Assembly (NCBI RefSeq): GCF_010730955.1
Contig: NZ_AP022577.1
Coordinates: 1,178,001 to 1,242,000 of the forward strand
DNA length: 64,000 nucleotides
Reading direction: 5' to 3'
DNA from: Mycolicibacterium aubagnense
Lineage (GTDB): Bacteria > Actinomycetota > Actinomycetes > Mycobacteriales > Mycobacteriaceae
This document shows, in pieces, positions 53,297-62,325 of this stretch. How positions within the stretch are numbered: the stretch's first letter is position 1; every line of letters begins with the position of its first letter. The notes beneath the pieces were generated by a model. It was given only the letters and a program-made list of their open reading frames with translations. It had not been told where the DNA came from and did no database searches. A program made the position numbers and the translations under genes.

Positions 53297-54943
53297 GTGC
53301 TGTTCACGGTTTCCGACGTCACCGACGCCGTCGCTGCAGCCATCCCGGACCGGACCCTCATCATTCAAGGCGATCGCCGCTTCACCTACGCCGAGGTCGT
53401 CGCCCGGGCGAACCGGCTGGCCGCGTACCTGCACGCGCAGGGCCTGGGCATGCACACCGAGCGCGACCAGCTGGCCGGCCACGAAGTCGGTCAGGACCTC
53501 GTGGGCATCTACGCCTACAACGGCCCCGAGTTCGTCGAGTCGCTGCTCGGCGCGTTCCGGGCTCGCGTGGCGCCGTTCAACGTCAACTACCGCTACGTCA
53601 AGGCCGAACTGCAGTACCTGCTGAACGACGCCGGCGCCTCCGCCCTGATCTACCACGCCGCGTTCGCGCCGACCCTGGCCGAGGTGCTGCCGGACCTGCC
53701 GAACCTCAAGGTGCTGATCCAGATCGCCGACAGCTCGGGCAACGAGCTGCTGCCGGGGGCCGTCGACTACGAAACCGTCGTGAACGCCGACGTCGCGCCA
53801 CCGCCGGTGACGCCGTCGCCCGACGACCTCTACGTGCTGTACACGGGCGGCACCACCGGCATGCCCAAGGGTGTGCTGTGGCGCCAGCACGACATCTTCA
53901 TGGCCTCCTTCGGCGGCCGCAACGCGATGACGGGCGAGCCCGCCCAATCGGCCCAGGAGATCGTCGACCGGGCCTCGGCCGCCGCCGAGATGCGCATGAT
54001 GATCCTGCCGCCGCTCATGCACGGTGCCGCCCAGTGGGCCGTGATGACCGGCATCAACAACGGCCAGACCATCGTGTTCGCCAAGGACGTCGAGGTCTTC
54101 AACGCCAAGGAGATCGTCGAGACCGTCGCCCGCGAGAAGATCGCGATCGCGACGGTCGTCGGGGACGCCATGGCCCGGCCGCTGGTCACCGCCATCGAGG
54201 AAGCCATGGCCGACGGCAGCCACGACCCGACCTCCCTGGTCGTCGTCGCCAACGGCGGTGCGCTGTTCACGCCGGGCGTGAAGGGTCGCCTGGTGGCGGC
54301 ACTGCCGAACGCCATGGTGATCGACGGTGTCGGCTCATCCGAGACCGGCGCGCAGATGTCGCACGTGTCGACCGCCTCGAACGTGTCCAGCGGCACCTTC
54401 ACCGCCGGGCCCGCCACCCGGATCGTCTCTGAGGACTTCACCGCGCTGCTGGCGCCCGGGCACGAGGGCAACGGCTGGCTGGCCCAGGAGGGCCACGTGC
54501 CGCTCGGCTACAAGGGCGATGCGGCCAAGACGGCCAAGACGTTCCCGGTGATCGACGACGTCCGGTACGCCGTGCCGGGAGACCGCGCCCGACTGCTGGA
54601 GGGCGGCACCGTCGAGCTGCTCGGCCGCGACTCGGTGACCATCAACTCCGGCGGCGAGAAGATCTTCGCCGAAGAGGTCGAGTCCGCCATCGCCTCACAT
54701 CCGGCCGTGGTCGACGTGGTCGTCGCCGGCCGACCGAGCGAGCGCTGGGGCAACGAGGTCGTCGCGGTCGTGGCGCTGGTCGATGGCGCCGCAGTCGATG
54801 CCACCGAACTCATCGAGCACGCGTCGGAGTCGATCGCCCGCTACAAGCTGCCGAAGGCCATCGTGTTCCGGCCGACCATCGTGCGCAGCCCTGCCGGCAA
54901 GGCCGACTACCGGTGGGCCAAGGAGCAGGCGCTCCAGGACTGA
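53297..54943 (+). CDS. Acyl-CoA synthetase, FadD19-like
   Basis: 548 residues from GTG 53297; AGGAG lies at 53288-53292 and an operator-like repeat precedes it. AMP-forming ligase: P-loop LYTGGTTGMPKGVLWR, LPPLMHGAAQW, GSSETGAQMS, then the Gly-Glu motif in TINSGGEKIFAEEVE and catalytic Lys near the C-terminus in SPAGKADYRW. The MHGAAQW and GGEKIFAEEVE pattern is that of mycobacterial FadD19-type enzymes that activate sterol side chains or fatty acids. Location next to cstA is not shared with the M. tuberculosis order as I recall it. Confidence 0.88.
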   Translation: MLFTVSDVTDAVAAAIPDRTLIIQGDRRFTYAEVVARANRLAAYLHAQGLGMHTERDQLAGHEVGQDLVGIYAYNGPEFVESLLGAFRARVAPFNVNYRYVKAELQYLLNDAGASALIYHAAFAPTLAEVLPDLPNLKVLIQIADSSGNELLPGAVDYETVVNADVAPPPVTPSPDDLYVLYTGGTTGMPKGVLWRQHDIFMASFGGRNAMTGEPAQSAQEIVDRASAAAEMRMMILPPLMHGAAQWAVMTGINNGQTIVFAKDVEVFNAKEIVETVAREKIAIATVVGDAMARPLVTAIEEAMADGSHDPTSLVVVANGGALFTPGVKGRLVAALPNAMVIDGVGSSETGAQMSHVSTASNVSSGTFTAGPATRIVSEDFTALLAPGHEGNGWLAQEGHVPLGYKGDAAKTAKTFPVIDDVRYAVPGDRARLLEGGTVELLGRDSVTINSGGEKIFAEEVESAIASHPAVVDVVVAGRPSERWGNEVVAVVALVDGAAVDATELIEHASESIARYKLPKAIVFRPTIVRSPAGKADYRWAKEQALQD

Positions 54944-54979
54944 GTTCCGCGAGCTGGGTATCTCCCGTCTGGGGGAACG

Positions 54980-55348
54980 TCAGCCCGCAGCCCACTCCTT
55001 GGCACGGTCGAGTTCGTCGATCCCGAAGATCTGGAGCTCGCCCGGGATCATCCAGGCGACGGCGTGCAGCGTGTGCGCCACCCAGGCCTTGTCGGACACC
55101 ACCGCGATGCGTTTGAACGCCGAGTGGTGCTTGAACAGCGCACCGAACCCCACCTTGAGGTCCTCGGCCAGGCCACCCGGCCCGAAGCCCTCGTAGTCGG
55201 GCGCGATGACCTCGACGATCCGGATTTCACCACCGACGACGAGATTGTCCATGGTGGGCTCGAATTCGCGGATATCGTCACCGCTCACTCGCCCAGAGAC
55301 GCGAATGCCCGTCACCCCTTCGGGCATGTCTGACAGCACTTCGATCAT
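54980..55348 (-). CDS. SpoIIAA-like (STAS-related) protein
   Basis: 122 residues from ATG 55348. Compact alpha/beta fold: IEVLSDMPEGVTGIRVSGRV, IRIVEVIAPDYEGFGPGGL, FKRIAVVSDKAWVAHTL and IPGELQIFGIDELDRAKEW, all typical of the SpoIIAA-like family (PF11964). Role unknown; family members may bind lipids or act in stress responses. Convergent with the acyl-CoA synthetase gene (36 bases apart). The 109 bases on its right (55349-55457) hold nothing I can name. Confidence 0.82.
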   Translation of the reverse strand: MIEVLSDMPEGVTGIRVSGRVSGDDIREFEPTMDNLVVGGEIRIVEVIAPDYEGFGPGGLAEDLKVGFGALFKHHSAFKRIAVVSDKAWVAHTLHAVAWMIPGELQIFGIDELDRAKEWAAG

Positions 55349-55457
55349 GTCGCCAGCGTACGGCGTCGGTCCATGCCGCGAACAGACGTGACGCTCCAAC
55401 TTTCGATGGATTCAAGGGTTTTCACGCGCCCCGCAACCCCCGGCTCGAGGCAAGAGA

Positions 55458-56315
55458 TCACGCCCCGAACCGGGCCAACGGATCGGCAGTCGCCTCGATC
55501 TTGGCGACGAGTCCATCGCGAATCGTCAGAACCACCACCGCGAAAAGCTGTCGGTGGGCGAATGCCAGCAGGACGGGCTGGCCGAGCGGACCGGCGACCA
55601 CGGTGGTACCCGGTCCGAGGTACAGCATCAGGTTCTCGGCGACCCGCTGCGGTCCGTGGTTGACGATCGGCGGGATCGGCGGATCGCTCAGCACCGTACC
55701 GACGCCCCAGACGGTCGGGTCCAGCACCGCGGCCAGTGCCTGCACGTCGCCGCCGGCGCAGGCCGTGATGAACTTTTCGGTGACGAGCTGATGTTCGGTC
55801 ACCTCGACGTCCTCGGCGCGCGGGTCCGTGCTGGCCACCTTGGCCCGCGCCCGCCGGGCCAGTTGCCGACAGGTGCCGACGGGCCTGCCGACGGTCTCCG
55901 CGATCGAAGCGAACGGCACCTGGAACACGTCGTGCAGGATGAACGCCACGCGCTCGCCGGGACTCAGCTGCCGCAGCACCCGCAGCAGCGCGCCCGAGAC
56001 CTGGTCGTCGAGCGTGATCCGATCGGCGGGGTCCGGCTCGCTCGAAGCCAGTGGCGGCATCTCGTCCTGCTCGGTCGGTTGTTCCCGCCGCGCCCGTGCC
56101 GACCGCACCACGTCGAGGCACAATCGGCCCGCCACGGTGGTCAGCCAGGCCCGGACATCTTCGACCTCACCGGGCTCCGTCCGGGACAACCGCAGAAAGG
56201 CTTCCTGCGCAATATCTTCGGCGTCACCGACGTCACCGAGCATCTGGTACGCAAGATTGACCAGATACGGGTGGTGGTGGCGCCACGCCACAGTGAATTC
56301 AGTGGTTTCTGTCAT
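55458..56315 (-). CDS. ECF sigma factor with C-terminal SnoaL-like domain (SigI/SigJ type)
   Basis: 285 residues from ATG 56315. Region 2: LVNLAYQMLGDVGDAEDIAQEAFLRL. Region 4: LRQLSPGERVAFILHDVFQVPFASIAETVG then RPVGTCRQLARRAR. Residues about 180-285 form a SnoaL_2-like domain (EKFITACAGGDVQALAAVLD, VVVLTIRDGLVAKIE). In the ECF groups with this tail, the domain controls sigma activity without a separate anti-sigma factor. The divergent NAD(P)-binding gene is the likely target, as such sigma factors usually control a neighbouring oxidoreductase. Confidence 0.88.
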   Translation of the reverse strand: MTETTEFTVAWRHHHPYLVNLAYQMLGDVGDAEDIAQEAFLRLSRTEPGEVEDVRAWLTTVAGRLCLDVVRSARARREQPTEQDEMPPLASSEPDPADRITLDDQVSGALLRVLRQLSPGERVAFILHDVFQVPFASIAETVGRPVGTCRQLARRARAKVASTDPRAEDVEVTEHQLVTEKFITACAGGDVQALAAVLDPTVWGVGTVLSDPPIPPIVNHGPQRVAENLMLYLGPGTTVVAGPLGQPVLLAFAHRQLFAVVVLTIRDGLVAKIEATADPLARFGA

Positions 56316-56340
56316 CAGTTGAAGACGATCCAGGGTGGTG

Positions 56341-56381
56341 AAAAGTTACCGCACTGCCTCATCCCGCGGATCGTAACTTTT
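56341..56381. promoter_or_regulatory. Inverted repeat in the sigma/NmrA divergent region
   Basis: AAAAGTTAC (56341-56349) and GTAACTTTT (56373-56381) are perfect inverted 9-mers, 23 bases apart, in a 91-base divergent region. They may be matching promoter elements of the two divergent genes, or one operator. Confidence 0.5.
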
Positions 56382-56406
56382 TTGGGCGGACTTCCGTCCT
56401 TGGTTC

Positions 56407-57258
56407 ATGACCATTCTCATCACTGGGGCCACCGGCAATGTCGGTCGCCCGCTCGTCGAACAGTTGCACGCCACAGGCGCGAAAGTCCGTGCCGTCACCC
56501 GTAATCCGTCCCCGCACTTCCCGCCCGGCGTCGAGGTCGTCGCGTCCGTATGCGACGGCCTGGCCGGAGCCGGCGCGGTGTTTCTCAACTCCCGCGCCCT
56601 CGGGCCGGACCTGGCGTGGACGGTCGAGGCCGCCATGGACTCCGGAGCCAAACTGGTGGCGCTGTCCGCGATGAACGTCGACGAAGACTTCACCCGCCAG
56701 CCATCGCGCCTGCGGGGCGACCGCAACAAGGAGGTCGAACAACTGGCTGTCGACTCTGGGCTGCCGTGGGTGAGTCTGCGGCCGGCGTTGTTCGCCACCA
56801 ACTTCATCGGGATGTGGGCCGGGCAGCTGCAGGCCGGCGATGTCGTGGCCGGCCCATTCGCGTCCGCCTCCAGCGCCCCGATCATCGAGTCGGACATCGC
56901 AGCCGTCGCCGCGCACGCGCTGTTGACCGACGATCTGAACGGCCGCAAGATTCCGTTGACCGGGCCGCAGTCGCTCACCAACGTCGAGCTGCTGGCCGTC
57001 GTCGGCGAGGTGCTGGGGCGCGATCTGCGCTACCGCGAAATCCCGGTCGAGCAGGTCCGTGAGCGGTTCGTCGCCATCGGCTTCCCCGCCGAGTTCGGCA
57101 CCGCCTATACCGCGCTGCTGGCCGAAACAGTCGACAGCCCCGCACCGGTGAGCGGCGAGGTCGAGCGCATCCTCGGCCGCCCGGCACAGACGTTTGCCGA
57201 ATGGGTGGGTCAGCACCGCGGCGCCTTCTCACGCACAGTGGAGACCAGCCATGTCTGA
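56407..57258 (+). CDS. NmrA-like NAD(P)-binding protein (atypical SDR)
   Basis: 283 residues. ILITGATGNVGRPLVEQLHATG gives the dinucleotide-binding motif, followed by VRAVTRNP and the NmrA-family pattern SLRPALFATNF. The usual YxxxK pair is absent, as in other atypical SDRs, so it may be a redox sensor or isomerase-like. It is divergent from the SnoaL-tailed sigma gene and overlaps the F420-type nitroreductase gene by 8 bases. Confidence 0.87.
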   Translation: MTILITGATGNVGRPLVEQLHATGAKVRAVTRNPSPHFPPGVEVVASVCDGLAGAGAVFLNSRALGPDLAWTVEAAMDSGAKLVALSAMNVDEDFTRQPSRLRGDRNKEVEQLAVDSGLPWVSLRPALFATNFIGMWAGQLQAGDVVAGPFASASSAPIIESDIAAVAAHALLTDDLNGRKIPLTGPQSLTNVELLAVVGEVLGRDLRYREIPVEQVRERFVAIGFPAEFGTAYTALLAETVDSPAPVSGEVERILGRPAQTFAEWVGQHRGAFSRTVETSHV

Positions 57259-57709
57259 GCCGCGCACCTCGAATCCGCGACCCCCGCGTTACCTCAAGCA
57301 GATGAACAAGGTCGTCGTCGCCGTCGGGAAGCTCGGCATTCCGGTCGGCCCCGCGATGGTGTTGACCGTGCCCGGCCGCAAGACGGGTGCGCCACGCAGC
57401 ACCCCGATGACGCCGTTTGTCGTTCACGGCGCGATGTATGCCGTGGCCGGCTATCCGGGCGCGCACTGGGCTCTGAACGCACGTGCCGCCGGTTCCGGCA
57501 CCTTGACGCGGGGGCGTAAGTCCCAGCCGGTGAAGATCACCGAGCTGACGGTCGACGAGGCGCGGCCGGTGCTGCGCGAGTTCCCGGTGCAGGTGCCCGT
57601 CGGCGTGAAATTCGCGAAGAGCTCCGGCATGGTCACCGAGGGCACGCCCGACGAATTCGAGTCGCTGGCAGGCAGACTCGCCGTCTTCCGGTTCGACCCG
57701 TTGGGCTGA
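57251..57709 (+). CDS. Nitroreductase-family deazaflavin (F420)-dependent protein (DUF385)
   Basis: 152 residues from ATG 57251, inside the end of the previous gene. The DUF385/Ddn pattern is clear: MVLTVPGRKTGAPRSTPMTP, VVHGAMYAVAGYPGAHWALNARAAG, and a Gly-Arg-Lys segment. The family uses F420H2 or binds lipids and quinones; mycobacteria have many members. Together with the NAD(P)-binding neighbour it may form a small stress unit run by the sigma factor. Confidence 0.88.
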   Translation: MSEPRTSNPRPPRYLKQMNKVVVAVGKLGIPVGPAMVLTVPGRKTGAPRSTPMTPFVVHGAMYAVAGYPGAHWALNARAAGSGTLTRGRKSQPVKITELTVDEARPVLREFPVQVPVGVKFAKSSGMVTEGTPDEFESLAGRLAVFRFDPLG

Positions 57710-57747
57710 TCTGGACGCGCGTTCCGATCGCGCAACCCGTGAAACCC

Positions 57748-59085
57748 TCAGCGGTAAGCGCTGCCCTGCTCATGGTCGAGGTAGGTGTCGGACTTGTTCT
57801 TCAAGCAGAACAGATAGACCAGCAGCGACAGTGCGATACAGACGGTGACGTAGACGATGAACAGCAGCACGTCGCCTCGGGCCTTGAGGGCCTGGTAGAT
57901 CAGGGGCGCAGTGCCGCCGAATATCGAGTTGGCCAGCGCATAGCCGACGCCGACGCCGAGCGCCCGCACGTGGGCGGGGAACAGTTCGGACTTCACCAGC
58001 GCATTGATCGATGTGTATCCGGTGAGAATGACGTACGCGATGGCCACGAGCAAGAACGACAGGATCGGCGAGTGCGTCTGCGGCAGGTAGGTGATGAGGA
58101 CGTACGTGTAGACCAGCCCGCCGAAGCCGAACCACAATAGCAGCGGTTTGCGACCCACCCGGTCGCTGATCATTCCGCCGATCGGCTGGATCAGCATCAG
58201 GAAAATCAGCCCGAGCAGGTTGACCCATGTCGCGGTCATGGGTTGGTTCTTGTAGGTCGCCTTGACCATCGCCGGCGCATTCACGCTGTACGTGTAGAAC
58301 GCGACGGTGCCGCCGAGCGTGATCAGGAAGCACAGCAACAGTGGCTTCCAGTAACGCGTGAACAGTTCACGTATCGAACCGGCCTGCGGCTCCTTGCCTT
58401 CCTGGACCGCCTTGAGGGTCTCCTCGGGAAGCGACTCGTCCATGCTGCGCCGCAGCCAGAACACCACTACCGCCGCGACACCGCCGACTGCAAAGCCTAT
58501 GCGCCAACCGAATTCACCCACCTGCGCGGTGCTGAGTGCCGTGAGGATGATGAGCAAGGTGAATTGGGCAAGCACGTGCCCACCGACCAGGGTCACGTAC
58601 TGGAACGAGGAAAAGAACCCGCGGCGTTCCCTGGTCGCCGCCTCCGACATATATGTCGCGGAGGTGCCGTACTCACCGCCGGTGGCGAACCCCTGCACCA
58701 ACCGACAGATGATCAGGATGATCGGCGCCGCGACGCCGATACTGGCCCGCGAAGGAACCACGGCGATCACCATCGAGCAGGCGGCCATCAGCGAAACACT
58801 GACCAACAGTGCGGTGCGGCGGCCCCGGCGGTCGGCGTAGCGGCCGAAGAACCACGACCCGATCGGCCGGGTGATGAACGTGACCGCGAAGATCGCGTAC
58901 ACGTAGATCGTCGAATTCTGGTCGGCCTTGTCGAAGAACTGATTTTCGAAGTAGGTGGCGAAGACGGTGTAGACGTAGACGTCGTACCACTCGACGAGGT
59001 TTCCCGACGACCCCCGGATGGTGTTCCAGATCGCGCGACGGGTCGCTGCGCGGTCCGACGGCGTGTCCTCGATTGCTACGGTCAT
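57748..59085 (-). CDS. MFS transporter, metabolite:H+ symporter family
   Basis: 445 residues from ATG 59085; the frame to 59193 has no ribosome site. Twelve transmembrane helices are expected. MHS-family marks: GNLVEWYDVYVYTVFATYF at the first helix, GRYADRRGRRTALL in loop 2-3, CRLVQGFATGGEYGTSATYMSE, and DRVGRKPLLLW in loop 8-9. Imports organic acids such as shikimate, ketoglutarate or dicarboxylates. It follows the GntR gene after 153 bases (59086-59238), in which I see no clear operator. It presumably supplies substrate to the acyl-CoA pathway encoded beside it. Confidence 0.88.
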   Translation of the reverse strand: MTVAIEDTPSDRAATRRAIWNTIRGSSGNLVEWYDVYVYTVFATYFENQFFDKADQNSTIYVYAIFAVTFITRPIGSWFFGRYADRRGRRTALLVSVSLMAACSMVIAVVPSRASIGVAAPIILIICRLVQGFATGGEYGTSATYMSEAATRERRGFFSSFQYVTLVGGHVLAQFTLLIILTALSTAQVGEFGWRIGFAVGGVAAVVVFWLRRSMDESLPEETLKAVQEGKEPQAGSIRELFTRYWKPLLLCFLITLGGTVAFYTYSVNAPAMVKATYKNQPMTATWVNLLGLIFLMLIQPIGGMISDRVGRKPLLLWFGFGGLVYTYVLITYLPQTHSPILSFLLVAIAYVILTGYTSINALVKSELFPAHVRALGVGVGYALANSIFGGTAPLIYQALKARGDVLLFIVYVTVCIALSLLVYLFCLKNKSDTYLDHEQGSAYR

Positions 59086-59238
59086 GCGGCTCTCCAACGG
59101 TGGGCAACAAATTGGTCGTGGGCACATCATCGCGGCGGGCTGCCGGCAAAGGACGGGATCTGGCCGCAGCGTCGATTTCCTCGCGCGATTCACAGATCCA
59201 CACAGACCGTACCCTCGGGCGTTACCGGCTCGGTGGGT

Positions 59239-59922
59239 TTAGTCCTCGCGGATCACACCGCGTTCGCACAGGTGCTCGGTGAGCGGCTCGACACCGACCT
59301 CGAAGTGTTCGGCCATCGCCGTTCGGGCCGCATCGCCGTCGCCGGCCTGCAGCGCGGCGATCACGCGGCGGTGGTCCCGGATCGACAGATCCGGCCAGCC
59401 CTCGAGCGTCGGGAACACGGCCTCTGGTGCGTAACGCGTTATGCCGGACATGAATTGGGTCAGCTTGGGCGAATCGGCGACGACGTTGATCAGCCGGTGG
59501 AACTCGTGGTTGAGCCGCACCATGCGGTCGACATCGGTGTGCTGGTAGGCCTGTTCCAGCGCCTCCTGGATTCGGGTCAAGTCGGCGACCTGGTCGGCGG
59601 TGATGTTCGCTGCGGCGCGGGCCGCCAGCTCTCCACCGACGAACGCCTGCACCATGGCCACATCCGACACGTCGCGGGCGGTCACCTCCAGCACCATGAA
59701 GCCGCGCCGCGGATGCTGCACCAACAGTCCCTCGGCCCGCAGATTCAACAACGCCTCCCGAACCGGGGTGACGCTGACACCCAGTTCGGTGGCCAGCTGG
59801 TCCAGCCGCAGGTACTCCCCGGCCCGATAGGTGCCGTTGAAGATGCGCCGGCGCACGTACCGCGCCACATCATGAGAAAGCTGTGCGGGCGCGGCGAATT
59901 CGGGTTCAGATGCGGTATTCAT
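59239..59922 (-). CDS. GntR-family regulator, FadR/FCD subfamily
   Basis: 227 residues. wHTH at about 15-75: VARYVRRRIFNGTYRAGEYL, LDQLATELGVSVTPVREALLNLRAEGLL. FCD ligand domain follows, with metal-site His and Asp in RMVRLNHEFHRLI and IRDHRRVIAAL. The start overlaps the acyl-CoA dehydrogenase gene by 17 bases, so the regulator is in the operon. It probably responds to an acid or acyl-CoA intermediate. Rv3060c is also GntR-type but I recall it as about twice as long, so equivalence is doubtful. Confidence 0.88.
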   Translation of the reverse strand: MNTASEPEFAAPAQLSHDVARYVRRRIFNGTYRAGEYLRLDQLATELGVSVTPVREALLNLRAEGLLVQHPRRGFMVLEVTARDVSDVAMVQAFVGGELAARAAANITADQVADLTRIQEALEQAYQHTDVDRMVRLNHEFHRLINVVADSPKLTQFMSGITRYAPEAVFPTLEGWPDLSIRDHRRVIAALQAGDGDAARTAMAEHFEVGVEPLTEHLCERGVIRED

Positions 59923-61099
59923 GGAGCAGGTTCTTGCTGATGATGGTCTTCTGGATTTCGCTGGTGCCCTCGCCGATCAACAGGAAGGGCGCGTCCCGCA
60001 TCAGGCGTTCGATCTCGTATTCCTTGGAGTAACCGTAGCCACCGTGGATCCGGAAACTCTGCTGGGTGACTTCCGAACAGAACTCACTGGCAAGGTATTT
60101 CGCCATCCCGGCCGCGACGTCGTTGCGCTCTCCCGAGTCCTTGAGCCGGGCGGCATTGACCATCATCAGATGTGCCGCTTCGACTTTGGTGGCCATCTCG
60201 GCGAGTTGGAAGGCGATGGCCTGGTGGTCGGCGATCGGCTTGCCGAACGTCTCCCGCTGCTGGGCGTAGCGCACCGCCAGTTCGAAGGCCCGGATGCCGA
60301 CACCGCAAGCCCGCGCGGAGACGTTCACCCGCCCGACCTCGATACCGTCCATCATCTGGAAAAAGCCCTCGCCGGGCTTGCCGCCGAGCACGTCGTCGGC
60401 GCCCGCGCGGTACCCGTCGAAGACGAGCTCGGTGGTGTCGATGCCCTTGTAGCCCAATTTGTCGATCTTGCCCGGGATGGTCAGGCCGGGTTTGACCTCG
60501 CCGAAACCGGTCGGTTTCTCGACCAGGAAGGCCGTCAGGTTGCGATGCGGTTTGTCTGCGCCCTCATCGGTTTTCACCAGCGCCGCAATCAGAGTCGAGC
60601 TGCCGCCGTTGGTCAGCCACATCTTCTGCCCGGTGATGGTGTAGCCACCGGCGGCGTCGCGCACGCCTCTGGTACGGATCGCGGCAACGTCGGAACCCAG
60701 CTCCGGCTCGGACATCGAGAAGGCGCCGCGCACCTCGCCGGTCGCCATTCGGGGCAGGTAGCGCTGCTTCTGCTCGTCGGTGCCGTGCTGACGGAGCATG
60801 TAGGCGACGATGAAGTGGGTATTGAGAACACCTGAAACGCTCATCCAGCCCCGGGCGAGTTCCTCGACACACAGCGCGTACGTCAGCAGTGACTCCCCGA
60901 GCCCGCCATACTCCTCGGGAACCATCAGGCCGAACAGGCCCATCTCTTTCATCTGATCGACGATGGCCTGCGGGTAGGAGTCCGAGTGCTCCAGTTCCTG
61001 GGCCGCCGGAATGACCTCTCGATCAACGAACTGCCGCACCGTGGCGACGATTTCGCGCTGTACCTCGGTGAGGCCGGCGGTCTGCGCCAGACGTGTCAT
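59906..61099 (-). CDS. Acyl-CoA dehydrogenase
   Basis: 397 residues. FAD-dependent alpha,beta-dehydrogenation of an acyl-CoA. Motifs: GEVRGAFSMSEPELGSDVAAI, GQKMWLTNGGSS, RETFGKPIADHQAIAF, and at the end FRIHGGYGYSKEYEIERLMRD and GEGTSEIQKTII, where the catalytic base is usually Glu in GGYGY...E. The start forms ATGA with the thiolase stop. Chain specificity unknown. Confidence 0.9.
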   Translation of the reverse strand: MTRLAQTAGLTEVQREIVATVRQFVDREVIPAAQELEHSDSYPQAIVDQMKEMGLFGLMVPEEYGGLGESLLTYALCVEELARGWMSVSGVLNTHFIVAYMLRQHGTDEQKQRYLPRMATGEVRGAFSMSEPELGSDVAAIRTRGVRDAAGGYTITGQKMWLTNGGSSTLIAALVKTDEGADKPHRNLTAFLVEKPTGFGEVKPGLTIPGKIDKLGYKGIDTTELVFDGYRAGADDVLGGKPGEGFFQMMDGIEVGRVNVSARACGVGIRAFELAVRYAQQRETFGKPIADHQAIAFQLAEMATKVEAAHLMMVNAARLKDSGERNDVAAGMAKYLASEFCSEVTQQSFRIHGGYGYSKEYEIERLMRDAPFLLIGEGTSEIQKTIISKNLLHEYRI

Positions 61100-62325
61100 G
61101 GGGTGATCCGTTCAAATACGGCAGCCAACCCCTGGCCGCCTCCGATGCACATGGTTTCCAGTCCGTAGCGCGCGTCCCGCAGGTGCAGTTCGCGCGCCAG
61201 GGTCGCGAGCATCCGGCCGCCGGTCGCGCCGACGGGATGGCCGAGGGAGATGCCCGACCCACGCACATTCGTGCGCTCCCAGTCCGCGTCGGTGAACTTC
61301 CATTCCCGGGTGCACGCCAGCGCCTGTGCGGCGAAGGCCTCGTTGAGCTCGATCAGATCGATATCGGCAAGGGCCAGATGGGCTTTGGCCAACGCGACCT
61401 CGGTGGCCGGAACCGGGCCGATGCCCATCACCTTCGGCGGCACCCCGGCCACGCCCCAGGACACCAGCCGCACCAGTGGCTGCAGCCCGAGGTCGGCCGC
61501 CCGCTCCGGAGTGGTCACGACGCACATCGAGGCCGCATCGTTCTGCCCGCTGGAGTTGCCCGCCGTCACCGTGGCCTCCGGATCACTCTTGCCCAGAACG
61601 GGTTTGAGCTTCGCCAACGCCTCGACGGTGGTGTCGGCCCGCGGATGTTCGTCGGTATCGACAACGGTGTCCCCCGTCCGCGACGACGAGGAAGGCACTG
61701 ACACGGGGACAATTTCCTCTCTCAGCACGCCACTGCGCTGTGCCGCAACGGCTTTCTGATGGGACCGCACGGCCAACGCATCCTGCTCCACGCGAGAGAT
61801 CGCGTACTGCCGGCGCAGATTCTCCGCGGTCTCGAGCATGCCGCCCGGCACCGGGTAGTTCTTGCCACCGGCGGTGGTCCGCCCACGGGCCAGTCCGTCA
61901 TGCACCGTGATGCCGCCCCGCGAGCCACCCCACCGCATGTCGGTGGAGTGGAAGGCGACGTTGCTCATCGACTCCACACCACCGGCGATCACGAGATCGT
62001 TGGCGCCGCTGGCCACCTGCATGCAGGCCTGGATGACGGCCTGCAGACCCGACCCGCAGCGCCGATCGACCTGCATGCCCGGCACCGTGACGGGTAGTCC
62101 GGCGTCGAGCGCTACCACGCGGCCGATCGCCGGGGCCTCACTGGACGGGTAGCAGTGCCCGAGAACGACGTCCTGCACCGCGTCGACCGGAATCCCGGTG
62201 CGCTGCAACAGACCCTGCAATGCGGCGACGCCGAGCTCGACCGCGGTGAGGGACTTGAACACGCCACCGTAGCGGCCGATGGGGGTACGCACCGGCGCGC
62301 AGATGACAGGACTGGTCGCGGCCAT
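61096..62325 (-). CDS. Acetyl-CoA acetyltransferase (thiolase)
   Basis: 409 residues. Nucleophilic Cys in QVDRRCGSGLQAVIQA, then NEAFAAQALACTREW (NEAF), GSGISLGHPVGATGGR with the catalytic His, and CIGGGQGLAAVF with the second Cys. Cleaves or condenses 3-ketoacyl-CoA. Adjacent to FabG-like and acyl-CoA dehydrogenase genes, it should act in breakdown of a carboxylic acid; an enoyl-CoA hydratase is not in the window. Confidence 0.92.
   Translation of the reverse strand: MAATSPVICAPVRTPIGRYGGVFKSLTAVELGVAALQGLLQRTGIPVDAVQDVVLGHCYPSSEAPAIGRVVALDAGLPVTVPGMQVDRRCGSGLQAVIQACMQVASGANDLVIAGGVESMSNVAFHSTDMRWGGSRGGITVHDGLARGRTTAGGKNYPVPGGMLETAENLRRQYAISRVEQDALAVRSHQKAVAAQRSGVLREEIVPVSVPSSSSRTGDTVVDTDEHPRADTTVEALAKLKPVLGKSDPEATVTAGNSSGQNDAASMCVVTTPERAADLGLQPLVRLVSWGVAGVPPKVMGIGPVPATEVALAKAHLALADIDLIELNEAFAAQALACTREWKFTDADWERTNVRGSGISLGHPVGATGGRMLATLARELHLRDARYGLETMCIGGGQGLAAVFERITP

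Noticed and set aside
57714..57734. GCGCG/CGCGC hairpin between the F420-type gene and MFS gene.
   Set aside because: Stem of five to six bases only; too weak in GC-rich DNA to call a terminator.
58243..59940. 565-codon plus-strand open frame across MFS and GntR genes.
   Set aside because: It crosses two well-defined minus-strand genes and their gap; shadow frame.
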